DNA of 42,632 bases from Lachnospiraceae bacterium (GTDB lineage: Bacteria; Bacillota; Clostridia; Lachnospirales; Lachnospiraceae): assembly GCA_024695605.1 (NCBI GenBank), contig JAILHW010000091.1, positions 1 to 42,632 on the forward strand. The letters run 5' to 3'. Positions 31,707 to 40,583 of this stretch are shown piece after piece (within the stretch, counting starts at the first letter, position 1; each line of letters opens with the position of its first letter). The notes under the pieces were generated by a model. The model made no database searches. It was not told where the DNA came from and worked only from the letters and a program-made list of their open reading frames with translations. A program made the translations under genes and the position numbers.

Positions 31707-33324
31707 AGATCATATCCACCTCCTGATAACCCGGTCCGTAAAGACCAAAGATCATGATCACAAGGATCAAAGAAAGGGCTGCTGCCCAGCGAAGTGCAAG
31801 CGGTTTTTGCAAAAGCACCGCCGTGATCTGCACGCCTTTTTCCCGGTAATGGTTGATGATGGCAACCACCAAAAGTCCCGCAAGCACGATGACCCAGTCG
31901 GATGCGTCCATTCCCCACTCGCTGATCCGTGCCGCGCTTTGGATCGATGCGCCGAATCCGCTAAACATGCGTCCCAGCATGGCAAATCCGTCAGACACCG
32001 TATTGGCCTCAAAAAACAGCTCTCCGAGAAAGATCACGCACCAGGTTTTTACCACACGAAACAGCGTGACCCCTTTGCTTTGGATGCTCAGCTGGCACTT
32101 TTCCAGGATCGCATTTCCCAGCGGCTCAAAGATCAGCTCTAGCAGGATCACGACAAAGTAGAATACACCGTAAAAGATGTAGGTCCACTTCGGTCCGTGC
32201 CAGAGACCGTTGCAAAGCCACACCGGCAAAAGTGCCATGGCAGATGCCACCATCTTGGTGGGATGGATGGCGATCTTCTTTTCCTTTGCAAATTTCGCCC
32301 AGTTTCTGGCAAGCGTGCTCATGGAAACCGGGTAGAAAATATAGGTCTTAAACCAGACACCCAGAGAAATATGCCATCTTCTCCAAAACTCGGATGCATT
32401 CTTTGCCAAAAAGGGCTGTTTGAAGTTTTCGGGCAGGCGGATGCCGAAGATCTGTCCGATCCCGATTGCCATATCGATGCAGCCGGAAAAATCCATGTAT
32501 TCCATCACCGTAAACATCACGGCCGCCGCGATCACTTCGATTCCGCCAACCGCATTGGGCTTATAGTACAGCCAGCAGACTGCCGGATACATCCGATCGG
32601 CAATGACCAGCTTTTTAAATGCGCCCCAGCCAAGCCGCAGATAACCGCAGGCCAAATTGTCAGGATCGATGGCATTTCCCGCAAACAGGGCTTCGCTGAT
32701 CTGCTCATAGGCAGCGATCGGTCCCTGGATAATGGTCGGGAAAAAGGATAAAAACAAAAGTACCTTCAGCGGATTTTTCTGGGGTGTGACCTTATTCCAA
32801 TAGACATCCACCAGATACCCGATGGCCTGCAGGGTATAAAAGGAAATTCCCAGCGGCAGGATCAGATTCCGCATGGCCGCCTGTTTTTCCACACCCAGTT
32901 TTCGCAGGATCCAGTTTACGTTTTCCAATGCAAAGTCCGTATACTTGACGGATAACAAAAGCCAGAGAAGCAGCACGATCCCCAGGATCATCACTGCCCG
33001 TTTGCTCTTTACAGAATGCTTGTTGATCTGTGTGCGTCTGGTCTTGACCTCCTCTGCCGGAATGCTGCCCTCTGCCTTTTGGGCCTTCAGCTCCGAGAGC
33101 TTTTTCTTTTGTTTTGCATCCAGCGCTCCCAGCCAAAGCCCGATCCCCCAGGTGATCGCTGCCGCCGCGAGCGGAAACCACATCCGCCTGACGCTGAACG
33201 TAGAGTAAAAACACAGACTTGCCAAAAGCAGCACAATCCATCTGTATTTTTTCGGTATGATCTGATACAGCAGCATTACGATCGGCAAAAAGCCGGCTGC
33301 AAATACCAATTTATAATGCACCAT
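31693..33324 (-). CDS. MBOAT family membrane O-acyltransferase (AlgI/DltB-like)
   Basis: The 543-residue polytopic membrane protein carries the MBOAT signatures FWRRWHISLGVWFKTYIFYP and GLWHGPKWTYIFYG, which contain the two conserved histidines. It probably moves acyl (often acetyl) groups across the membrane for modification of an exported polysaccharide. A charged loop after the first helices (KQKKKLSELKAQKAEG) is a lineage detail. The product pairs with the overlapping SGNH-like protein. No alginate or teichoic-acid genes are adjacent, so it is not named dltB or algI. Confidence 0.9.
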   Translation of the reverse strand: MVHYKLVFAAGFLPIVMLLYQIIPKKYRWIVLLLASLCFYSTFSVRRMWFPLAAAAITWGIGLWLGALDAKQKKKLSELKAQKAEGSIPAEEVKTRRTQINKHSVKSKRAVMILGIVLLLWLLLSVKYTDFALENVNWILRKLGVEKQAAMRNLILPLGISFYTLQAIGYLVDVYWNKVTPQKNPLKVLLFLSFFPTIIQGPIAAYEQISEALFAGNAIDPDNLACGYLRLGWGAFKKLVIADRMYPAVCWLYYKPNAVGGIEVIAAAVMFTVMEYMDFSGCIDMAIGIGQIFGIRLPENFKQPFLAKNASEFWRRWHISLGVWFKTYIFYPVSMSTLARNWAKFAKEKKIAIHPTKMVASAMALLPVWLCNGLWHGPKWTYIFYGVFYFVVILLELIFEPLGNAILEKCQLSIQSKGVTLFRVVKTWCVIFLGELFFEANTVSDGFAMLGRMFSGFGASIQSAARISEWGMDASDWVIVLAGLLVVAIINHYREKGVQITAVLLQKPLALRWAAALSLILVIMIFGLYGPGYQEVDMIYAGF

Positions 33325-33357
33325 TGATTTTCGACCTCTTTTTAGTATTCCTTTCTT

Positions 33358-34170
33358 TTATGTCAGATCGCAGATAAACAGACAGCCTTCCAGTTCCCCT
33401 TCCAGGTTGTCCTTTGCGGATGTGATAAAAAGGCGTTTTCCACCCTCTGCGATCGCGCAGGATGTCACATTCGTAGCCGGAAGCGGGATCTGCCCCAGAA
33501 GGCTCCCATCCTTGCCGCTTCGCTTTTCCACCCGGTGTCCGCCCCAATATGCCACCCAGAGATTATCCTCATCGTCAATGCAAAGCCCGTCCGTCATTCC
33601 GTTTTCCGCTTCAAACAAAACCCGTCCGTTGGAAATGGCTCCGGTGCTCTCTTCATAATCGTATTTGAAAACCGCGTATTTCAAGGTATCCGAGAAAAAG
33701 AAGCTTTTCCGATCGCTGCTCCATGCCATACCGTTGGAGATCTTTGTATCCGGCACCAGAACGCGCACCTGCCCCTGATCCAGGCAATACAGGGCTCCCT
33801 CGGCAGGATGATCGTCATTGACGGAAGCGCCGAAAAACAGCCTTCCGCGGGGATCCAGCTTCGCATCATTGCAGCGCAGATACGGCTTAAAATAGGGCAC
33901 AAGATCCACCATCCGTTCAACCTTTTTATCCACATAGGAATAGATCCCGTCCATGGCTGCCAGGATAAAGCCGTCCCGATGCGGCATCGGCACTGCCGAT
34001 CCGATGGGCTGTCCAAACTCAAAGCATTCCTTTTTCCCATCTGTCATGGTCCAAAGCCTGCCCGCGGTAATATCCACCCAGGAATACCGTTTAAGTCGCT
34101 CATCATAAAAAGGACTCTCCCCCAGACTATTCTGCTCTCTGTCAAAAACCGATGCCTTCCACTCTTTCAT
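33358..34170 (-). CDS. SMP-30/gluconolactonase family protein
   Basis: This is a six-bladed beta-propeller lactonase family member of 270 residues. Metal-binding positions of the family are present: Glu in SLGESPFYD, Asn in YLRCNDAKLDPRGRLFFG, Asn in TKISNGMAW and Asp in DGLCIDDEDNLW. Members hydrolyse sugar lactones such as gluconolactone; the real substrate is unknown. AAAAGGAGGGGCGCGT fixes the ATG at 34170 although the frame continues eight codons upstream. It precedes the MBOAT gene by 33 bases and may share its transcript. Confidence 0.88.
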   Translation of the reverse strand: MKEWKASVFDREQNSLGESPFYDERLKRYSWVDITAGRLWTMTDGKKECFEFGQPIGSAVPMPHRDGFILAAMDGIYSYVDKKVERMVDLVPYFKPYLRCNDAKLDPRGRLFFGASVNDDHPAEGALYCLDQGQVRVLVPDTKISNGMAWSSDRKSFFFSDTLKYAVFKYDYEESTGAISNGRVLFEAENGMTDGLCIDDEDNLWVAYWGGHRVEKRSGKDGSLLGQIPLPATNVTSCAIAEGGKRLFITSAKDNLEGELEGCLFICDLT

Positions 34171-34323
34171 ACGCGCCCCTCCTTTTTTTCGCATTGTCCC
34201 GTTTATTGTAACACAGATAAAGTAAAAACGGGATATGTAAATCTGTGCTTATTTGTGTTAAAATGGGAATGGACGTAAGACGGCCGATCCGGCAATTACT
34301 ATTTCAATAAAGGAGGGACTACT

Positions 34324-35001
34324 ATGCAATATGAAATCAAAGGAGGCACCTTACCCGTACTTCTCTGCCGCTTGGAGCAGGGAGAAGAGATCATCTGCGA
34401 ATCCGGCCAGATGAGCTGGATGGATGACGGGATTGAAATGATCACCGAGGGCGGCGGTCTCGGTAAGGTCTTCGGACGTATGGTATCCGGCGAAAACCTC
34501 TTTACCAACCGTTATGTGGCCAAAAGAGCCGGCGAGATCGCTTTCGCTTCCAGCGTTCCCGGCAGCGTGATCGCATTGGAGGTGACTCCGGAGCATCCCA
34601 TCATCGCACAAAAGGGCACCTTTATGGCAAGCACACCCGGTGTGGAATACAGCGTATTCCTGCAAAAGAAGCTGGGTAAAGCCTTCTTCGGCGGTGAAGG
34701 TCTGATCATGCAGAAATTCTCCGGCTCCGGACTGGTGTTCCTGGAGGTAGACGGCTTTGCCGTGGAATATGATCTGGCTCCCGGTGAAAAGAAGGTCATC
34801 GATACCGGTTATCTGGTATCCATGGATGCCACCTGCAATATGGAAGTGGTTACCATCAAAGGCGTGACCAATGTTCTGTTCGGCGGTGAGGGCCTGTTCA
34901 ACACCGTGGTTTCCGGCCCGGGTCATATCATTGTACAGTCCATGCCCAAACAGAACCTGGCGATGACACTCTATCGCCTGATGCCAAAGAGCAGCAGCTG
35001 A
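34324..35001 (+). CDS. AIM24/TIGR00266 family protein
   Basis: The 225-residue protein shows the family pattern: MQYEIKGGTLPVLLCRLEQGE, SGQMSWMDDGI, then the glycine-rich LGKAFFGGEGLIMQKFSG and VLFGGEGLFNT. The fold is beta-rich; the name comes from a yeast mitochondrial protein, and the bacterial role is not established. There is no signal peptide. GGAGGG precedes the ATG closely. It is one of three plus-strand genes, divergent from the gluconolactonase gene and convergent with the GH3 gene, so it is probably transcribed alone. A -10-like TAAAAT at 34259-34264 has no clear -35. Confidence 0.85.
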   Translation: MQYEIKGGTLPVLLCRLEQGEEIICESGQMSWMDDGIEMITEGGGLGKVFGRMVSGENLFTNRYVAKRAGEIAFASSVPGSVIALEVTPEHPIIAQKGTFMASTPGVEYSVFLQKKLGKAFFGGEGLIMQKFSGSGLVFLEVDGFAVEYDLAPGEKKVIDTGYLVSMDATCNMEVVTIKGVTNVLFGGEGLFNTVVSGPGHIIVQSMPKQNLAMTLYRLMPKSSS

Positions 35002-35025
35002 TCTAAGCTAGACAAACAAAAATAC

Positions 35026-35053
35026 GGGGGCACCGGATCCATCCGGTGCCCCC
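35026..35053. terminator. Bidirectional terminator between the AIM24-like and GH3 genes
   Basis: A perfect 13-bp stem GGGGGCACCGGAT / ATCCGGTGCCCCC with a 2-base loop serves both convergent genes. Confidence 0.9.
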
Positions 35054-35110
35054 TCTATCTGTATCGTTTTTACGTCTCTTTTCTTTCTCTTTCCTGTCTT
35101 CTTTGCTGCT

Positions 35111-37954
35111 TTATCCGTAGATATACTCCTCAAAGGATGCCCAGTTCCCCTCGAGCGTTGCCTCTTTTTCAAAGGTAAAGCGAAGTTCCTTCAGCTTCAG
35201 TCCGCCGTTCATGAAACGAAGCCGCATCACACCGTAGCGAGATCCGAACAGGATCTTTCTTTGCACCACCATCTCCTGTCCGCCGCCGTGGAAGGTAAAG
35301 GAGCCTCCCGGTATGCCCTGATAGTATATCCCCACCGGAATCTGGGACAGCTCGGACAGATCGGAGGAGCCTACCATATCCATAAAGTAGCAGCCTCTCT
35401 TTTGCACATCAAAGCCCATAAAGAAGATCGCGCCCTTTTTGGTATCCACATCGGAAAGGTCGATCACGGTGCCGTCCTGGATCTCATAATACTGTACATC
35501 CTCCGGATCGGCCACAGTCACCTCCTCATGGAAGCCTGTCACCTCTACCTTATAAGGCTCCTTGCAGAGTCTCTTCATGGCATTGGTATGCATCAGAACG
35601 CTGCAAAGATTCCGGGCAAGGCGCACGAGCTGTCCTCTGGTGATCTCTCCCTTTGCAAGCGCTTCCAGCGTATCATCCCCGCTGGAGTTGACAGCCGCAT
35701 CCGGGCAGACCGCAAAGAAATCATTCTGTGCCAGCACCAGTCTGGAGAAGGAGGTCTTATCGACCTTGCCTCCCACATCTCCGATATTGGCCCACCAGTC
35801 GGTCATCACCATGCCTTCAAAGCCCCATTCTCCTCTCAGGATATTGGTGCAAAGGTCATGCCGGGAATTGGTCCAGATCCCATTGACAGGTCCGTAGGTC
35901 GTCATCACAGAATCCGCTCCGGCTTCCCTGACAGCGATCTCAAAGCCCTTCAGATAGATCTCGCGAAGCGCTCTCTCAGAGATCACATTCTCCTCCGTAT
36001 GTCTGTTGGTCTCCTGATTGTTCCCGCAAAAATGCTTCAGGGTTCCCGATACACCGCTTTGCCGCAGTCCTCTGATCTGGGCCGCCGCGATCTTACCGGT
36101 CACAAGCGGATCCTCACTGAAGTACTCGAAGTTTCTGCCGTTTAAAGGATAGCGGTGAATGTTCATGCCGGGGCCAAGCAGAAAATCCACCCCGTTCTTA
36201 TTCATTTCCATTCCGAGCATGGCATACAGCTTTGTATTCAGCTCGGTATTCCAGGTACAGGCCAAAAGGGTTCCGTTCGGCAGACTGAAGGCTCTTGCTC
36301 CGGAATCCAGACGCATACCACTGGGTCCGTCGGAACAGCATCCCGCCGGAATGCCAAACTCCTTTAAGGAAGGGCTGATGCCGCCGAATGCAGCTGCCGT
36401 TCCCGGAGTTACCTTCGGGCTTCCCATGCCCTCGCCTCTGATAATGGCGGAAAGATCCTCGTCGGAAAGCTGCGCCAGAAAATCCTCCATATCCGCTTTG
36501 CCGTCTCGAACGTCCCGAAGCTTGATGCCCCGGTCGCCTGTATATTCCTTAGCCGCAGGCTGATCCGCCTTTGCCTCCTCAAGATCCGTAAGCGGCGCCG
36601 TGGGTGTCTGCTCCCTGCCGATCACATACCTGCCATCCTTTTCTGAGAATACCGGTTTGATCCTTTCAAATCCTACATTGGGAGCCATCTGCCGGCTCAG
36701 CCTTTCAACCGCGATGGTATCCTTCTGCGAAAGTCTTCCGATCTCCTTCAGATCGCGGACATTGGCTCCCACATAAAATACATACTCACCGGCCTCCAGA
36801 ACATAGCTGCTTGCAAAGCCCGCCGCGCCTGTTTCGTCATAGGATGCAAGGGTATACGGATCGATCTTTATTGTCAGGACCTGCTCCCGGTCCGGCGATA
36901 GCACCTCCGTCTTTGCAAAGCCCACAAGGCTCACCGCCGGCTGTCCCAGCTCTCCCTGCGGCTTTGCGACATAAAACTGTGCCACTTCCTTGGCAGGCGA
37001 GGCTCCGATGTTTTTGATCTTTGCCGAAAGAGACAGTTCATCCGCACGGTCCGAAAAGCCCTCGCCAAGCGCTTTTTCATTCTTGTCTGCTCCGCAGAGC
37101 TTCATGCCCTCCGGCGTCATCGAAAACTCCGTATAGGAAAGACCGAATCCAAAGGGATACATCACCGCATCCGGATGGAAGGTCTCAAAGTAGCGATACC
37201 CCACATAGATATCTTCTTCATAGAAATTGCGCACCGGATCCCCGAAATGTCCATAGGCCGGTGCATCCTCGATCTTTCTCACGATCGAATCGGTCAGTCT
37301 GCCTCCGGGGCTTGCCTTGCCGAGCAAAACATCTACACAGCCGAGTCCTCCGATCTCGCCGCCCTGCCATGCATAGAGCACCGCGTCCGGAGCGATCTCT
37401 TCAATCTCCTGCATATCCAGAACCGCACTGACATTCATTACCAAAACAACGCGGTCAAAAGCGCTGCGGACCTTGCGCAGCATATCCGCTTCCTTCTCAC
37501 CAAGGCGAAAGGCGCCTCTTTCATCCACATAGTCCTGCTCCTCGCCGGCGGTCCTGCCGATGATCACAAGCGCAGCATCGGAAGTCTTTGCCGCTTCCAA
37601 AGCCAGCTCCCCGGAAATCTCCATCTCCTCCTGCGACCAGGGCTCATTGCCAAAGCCCACGCCCGCATCAAAGGGATGGCTTTGTTCAAACTCCTCATAA
37701 AGCTTCAGCAGCGTTTCATTCAGCTGCACACCTTCCTCCTTCAGGCCGTCCAGAATTCCCCATACTCTGGGGACATTCACCATACCGCCCGATCCGGTTC
37801 CGCTCTTGTAGTAATTGTTCTGCATCCGTCCGAAGACAGACAGCTTTACATCCTTTGCAAAGGGCAATATACGGTTTTCGTTCTTTAACAGAACCACGCC
37901 CTCCTGTACTGCACTCCTTGCCAGATCCTCATACGCTTTCCAATCCAGTATCAT
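35111..37954 (-). CDS. Domain-permuted GH3 beta-glucosidase
   Basis: The 947-residue protein hydrolyses terminal beta-glucosides or related beta-linked sugars. The usual order is reversed: residues 1-280 are the GH3 C-terminal domain (SAVQEGVVLLKNENRILPF, GEEQDYVDERGAF, PFGFGLSYTEF). A fibronectin-III-like part spans about 300-400, and the GH3 N-terminal TIM barrel about 490-760. Substrate residues appear in SDGPSGMRLD (541-550), LKHF (639-642) and the nucleophile Asp719 in GFEGMVMTDWW. An additional beta-rich domain follows to the end. No signal peptide is present, so it probably acts on imported oligosaccharides. A similar reversed order is known from Ruminococcus albus and Butyrivibrio fibrisolvens enzymes. 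It follows the HAD gene by 91 bases. Exact substrate is unknown. Confidence 0.93.
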   Translation of the reverse strand: MILDWKAYEDLARSAVQEGVVLLKNENRILPFAKDVKLSVFGRMQNNYYKSGTGSGGMVNVPRVWGILDGLKEEGVQLNETLLKLYEEFEQSHPFDAGVGFGNEPWSQEEMEISGELALEAAKTSDAALVIIGRTAGEEQDYVDERGAFRLGEKEADMLRKVRSAFDRVVLVMNVSAVLDMQEIEEIAPDAVLYAWQGGEIGGLGCVDVLLGKASPGGRLTDSIVRKIEDAPAYGHFGDPVRNFYEEDIYVGYRYFETFHPDAVMYPFGFGLSYTEFSMTPEGMKLCGADKNEKALGEGFSDRADELSLSAKIKNIGASPAKEVAQFYVAKPQGELGQPAVSLVGFAKTEVLSPDREQVLTIKIDPYTLASYDETGAAGFASSYVLEAGEYVFYVGANVRDLKEIGRLSQKDTIAVERLSRQMAPNVGFERIKPVFSEKDGRYVIGREQTPTAPLTDLEEAKADQPAAKEYTGDRGIKLRDVRDGKADMEDFLAQLSDEDLSAIIRGEGMGSPKVTPGTAAAFGGISPSLKEFGIPAGCCSDGPSGMRLDSGARAFSLPNGTLLACTWNTELNTKLYAMLGMEMNKNGVDFLLGPGMNIHRYPLNGRNFEYFSEDPLVTGKIAAAQIRGLRQSGVSGTLKHFCGNNQETNRHTEENVISERALREIYLKGFEIAVREAGADSVMTTYGPVNGIWTNSRHDLCTNILRGEWGFEGMVMTDWWANIGDVGGKVDKTSFSRLVLAQNDFFAVCPDAAVNSSGDDTLEALAKGEITRGQLVRLARNLCSVLMHTNAMKRLCKEPYKVEVTGFHEEVTVADPEDVQYYEIQDGTVIDLSDVDTKKGAIFFMGFDVQKRGCYFMDMVGSSDLSELSQIPVGIYYQGIPGGSFTFHGGGQEMVVQRKILFGSRYGVMRLRFMNGGLKLKELRFTFEKEATLEGNWASFEEYIYG

Positions 37955-38045
37955 GTTTGCTTTCCTCCTGTAACCCTTTTCTTTTCTGTTCTTTCCCTGT
38001 TTGTATCAGTTCTCTTGCTGGCCTCTTCGAAACGCAGCCGGCCTC

Positions 38046-38699
38046 TTACACCTGTCCGTCTTTTGAAAGGATCTTATCCAAAAGAGCGGGAAGCTCCTCA
38101 AAGGCCTCTATGCGATAAGACGCCTGCGGCACCTCTCCGTACCCGTAGGCTGCATGGATAAAGGGAACGCCCGCCGCCTCTGCAGCCAGATAGTCTCCGA
38201 GAATATCTCCGACATAGTAAGCAGTGTCTAACTGATTTCGCTCTACCACAAGACGGATATTGTCAGCCTTTGGCATCTGCGTACTGCCGAAGTCCTCATG
38301 ATCCGAAAAATACTGCTCCAGCTTGTGATACTCCATAAATGCTTCGATATAACCGCACTGGCAGTTACTGACCACCGCCAGAAAATACTTCTCGGAAAGG
38401 ATCTTCAGTGTTTCCTCCAGCTTCGGCATCAAGATCCCGCCGTGCTCTCTGATATAGGTATTCTCATGATCCGTACAGAGCGTCATCAGTTCCATGGCCC
38501 GCTCTTTGGAAACCGTGTCAAAATAGATGTAGGCGATCTCTTCCATGGTTTTTCCCATCAGCGCCATCATATCATCCACAGTTCCCTTTTTATGAAAATC
38601 CGGCTGTTTGTCAACCACCTCATTCCAGGAATTCATAACGCTTTCGGAACTGTCCCAAAGCGTTCCGTCCAGATCAAACAGGATCCCTGTCTTCTTCAT
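38046..38699 (-). CDS. HAD-family phosphatase (phosphoglycolate phosphatase-like)
   Basis: The 217-residue HAD subfamily IA hydrolase has motif I FDLDGTLWDS (nucleophile Asp9, acid Asp11), motif II AVVSN, the motif III lysine in MPKADNI and motif IV YYVGDILGD. The cap domain lies between motifs I and II. The substrate is a small phosphate ester, possibly a sugar phosphate given its position before the beta-glucosidase, but this is weak evidence. It has its own promoter. Confidence 0.9.
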   Translation of the reverse strand: MKKTGILFDLDGTLWDSSESVMNSWNEVVDKQPDFHKKGTVDDMMALMGKTMEEIAYIYFDTVSKERAMELMTLCTDHENTYIREHGGILMPKLEETLKILSEKYFLAVVSNCQCGYIEAFMEYHKLEQYFSDHEDFGSTQMPKADNIRLVVERNQLDTAYYVGDILGDYLAAEAAGVPFIHAAYGYGEVPQASYRIEAFEELPALLDKILSKDGQV

Positions 38700-38747
38700 T
38701 CTTTGTATCCTCTCTTACACACTTTTTTCTTAAGGCTTATCCTCTCC

Positions 38748-38777
38748 ACTATACCTTACGTGGGATAGTTCCGTCAA
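38748..38777 (-). promoter_or_regulatory. Probable promoter of the HAD (and perhaps GH3) genes
   Basis: On the minus strand TATAGT (38753-38748) is preceded by TTGACG (38777-38772) with an 18-base spacer, about 50 bases before the ATG. Confidence 0.58.
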
Positions 38778-38845
38778 TCACAGCTTCGGGGCATGTTCAA
38801 ATGAGCCGGGCATGACATACACTTGACGGCCTTATCGTACAAAAA

Positions 38846-38882
38846 AACGGCTGTGTGATCCGGAGGGGATCTCACAGCCGTT
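38846..38882 (-). terminator. Terminator after the NlpC/P60 gene
   Basis: On the minus strand AACGGCTGTGAGATCC pairs with GGATCACACAGCCGTT (one mismatch) around a 5-base loop, followed by TTTTT. Confidence 0.9.
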
Positions 38883-38903
38883 CACTCATCACTTTAAATC
38901 ATT

Positions 38904-40202
38904 CTAGTCCTGCAGGATTCTGGTAACCGCTACCGGTGTTCTGTAATATACATTGGCGATACGGATACCGGTCTTGGGTGAGCTTGCATTTACGATCTGA
39001 CCACCGCCGATGTAGATACCGACATGGTTGATCCGCTTGCCCTTTGCATAGAATACCAGATCGCCCGGCTTAGCCTCGCTCAGCTTCACTCTCTTACCGC
39101 AGTTCACCTGTGCTCTGGAGGAGTGCGGAAGGGATACACCGTATTTCTTGTAAACCGAAAGTACGAATCCCGAGCAGTCACAGCCCTTGGTCAGTGATAC
39201 ACCGCCCCATACATAAGGATTGCCGACAAACTGCTTCGCATATTCGCAAAGCTCCATTCTGACATTGGATACGCCGTTGCCATACAGGAACTCGGTCATA
39301 TTCTGCGCTGTCTTCAGCTGTACGCCTACTGATACATATTCTGCCGCACAATACAGCTTATGGCCGTCATATTTTACGCCGACCCAGTTATCGTCTTTTT
39401 CGAAAACGGTCATCTGCTCACCGTAAGGAACCATGGTGTAAACCGGTGCTTCGGTACTCTTGTCCTCACGCAGCTTCAGGCCGTCAGCCTTCACGGTCGC
39501 CTGCTCCTGTACTACGGTAGAAGCATACTCTACAGCCTCGGGTCCGGTGATCAGATACTCTACATTCACGTAGCCCTCTACAGAGCCTGAGGTAATGTGT
39601 GCCATATTGCCGACCACATCCAGGATCTCGCAGCCTGCTTCGTTTTCCATCTTACCTACAAGCTTACTGTCCTCTTCTGCAGATGCACGCACATTCAGGT
39701 GATCATCCACCTGTACGATTCCAAGGTGGGTATATCCGAAGTTCTTACCGGATGCCTCCTCTTCCTCGAACTCATCTGCGATCTCCTGATCGGAAAGGGT
39801 CAGACTGTCATCGAGTGCATTGGCTGCACCGACAGTCAAAACCAGAGGATCTTCCTTCACGCCCTCTGCCGAAGATGCATCGATCACGGTCGTATCACCG
39901 GAAACGGTGATCAGGTTTTCAGCATCCGAAGGCGCTGTGCTCTCTGCCTCGACTGTCTCCCGGGCCTGCGTCGTATCCTCGGATACTGCCGCTGTCTCGA
40001 CAGGCTCTGCCTCTTTTACGGTATTTTCAATTGTATTGTCAGTTTCGATCACTGACATGTCTTCGGCTGCGACGGGTGTCATCACAAAATTGCCTGCACC
40101 TGCGGTCAGTCCCCATTCTGCTTTTGCCGGGACCGTAACCGCCAGGGCGGTTGCAAACAGGACGGCTGCTGCCAAAGAACTCTTTTGTATCTTCTGATTC
40201 AT
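38904..40202 (-). CDS. Secreted SH3/NlpC-P60 peptidoglycan endopeptidase
   Basis: This cell-wall hydrolase probably cuts peptide stems of peptidoglycan. The 432-residue protein has a Sec signal peptide with likely cleavage after Ala-Lys-Ala (residue 28), then an acidic Glu/Thr/Ser linker to about 155. Two bacterial SH3 domains (about 160-218 and 232-292) and a C-terminal NlpC/P60 domain (317-430) follow. The catalytic cysteine is 343 in CDCSGFVLSVY and the histidine is 393 in INHVGIYIG. The third polar residue is probably Asn405 in IVNASS. It has a consensus promoter and three WalR-like hexamers, and is a single-gene unit. SH3 pairs often bind the wall; the exact cleavage bond is not shown. 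Confidence 0.93.
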   Translation of the reverse strand: MNQKIQKSSLAAAVLFATALAVTVPAKAEWGLTAGAGNFVMTPVAAEDMSVIETDNTIENTVKEAEPVETAAVSEDTTQARETVEAESTAPSDAENLITVSGDTTVIDASSAEGVKEDPLVLTVGAANALDDSLTLSDQEIADEFEEEEASGKNFGYTHLGIVQVDDHLNVRASAEEDSKLVGKMENEAGCEILDVVGNMAHITSGSVEGYVNVEYLITGPEAVEYASTVVQEQATVKADGLKLREDKSTEAPVYTMVPYGEQMTVFEKDDNWVGVKYDGHKLYCAAEYVSVGVQLKTAQNMTEFLYGNGVSNVRMELCEYAKQFVGNPYVWGGVSLTKGCDCSGFVLSVYKKYGVSLPHSSRAQVNCGKRVKLSEAKPGDLVFYAKGKRINHVGIYIGGGQIVNASSPKTGIRIANVYYRTPVAVTRILQD

Positions 40203-40220
40203 GTTACTCTCCGAATAATC

Positions 40221-40248
40221 ATTACAAAAATGTTACAAACTTGTTACA
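40221..40248 (-). promoter_or_regulatory. Triple WalR (YycF)-like box
   Basis: On the minus strand three hexamers occur with exact 5-base spacing: TGTAAC (40248-40243), TGTAAC (40237-40232) and TGTAAT (40226-40221). Each adjacent pair matches the WalR consensus TGTWAH-N5-TGTWAH. They begin right after the -10 element, around the predicted transcription start, a position that would fit repression better than activation. Confidence 0.65.
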
Positions 40249-40252
40249 TCCG

Positions 40253-40281
40253 AGTATAACAGTTATGTCAACACCTGTCAA
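40253..40281 (-). promoter_or_regulatory. Promoter of the NlpC/P60 gene
   Basis: On the minus strand a perfect TTGACA (40281-40276) and TATACT (40258-40253) have a 17-base spacer. A second TTGACA nearby is too close to be used. Confidence 0.8.
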
Positions 40282-40295
40282 CCCCTGTTTTCCAT

Positions 40296-40583
40296 TCAGA
40301 TTTCACCGTTTTCCCCATCCTCAAAAAAGGCGGTTCTCTGCAGTCCGTCGGCGTTTTCTTCGGTAAATTTCTCTTCTGTCTGTAATATTTGACTGCCATA
40401 TCCCGTCAGCGCTGCAAAGGGGGAAAACTGCGCGGCCCTGTCATACAGAGACATTCTGGGAACGCTCTTCGGATCCGGACAGTCCAGGTACAAAAGGTCA
40501 CCAAAGTTTTGCTCGCAGTTTTTGCAATCCTCCTTCATCTGTTCAGACTGCACATCCGGCATCGGATACACTTCTCGTATCAT
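40296..40583 (-). CDS. Small protein paired with the Y-family polymerase
   Basis: The 95-residue protein has a pair of cysteines (DCKNCEQNF, near 19-27) and the block PRMSLYDRAAQFSPFAALTGYG, which I recognise as recurrent in small Clostridia proteins next to UmuC-like polymerases. In Bacillus the equivalent neighbour is YolD, but similarity to YolD is not clear here. Its ATG overlaps the polymerase stop as ATGA, so production is coupled. A role as polymerase accessory or regulator is inferred from position only. Confidence 0.7.
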   Translation of the reverse strand: MIREVYPMPDVQSEQMKEDCKNCEQNFGDLLYLDCPDPKSVPRMSLYDRAAQFSPFAALTGYGSQILQTEEKFTEENADGLQRTAFFEDGENGEI

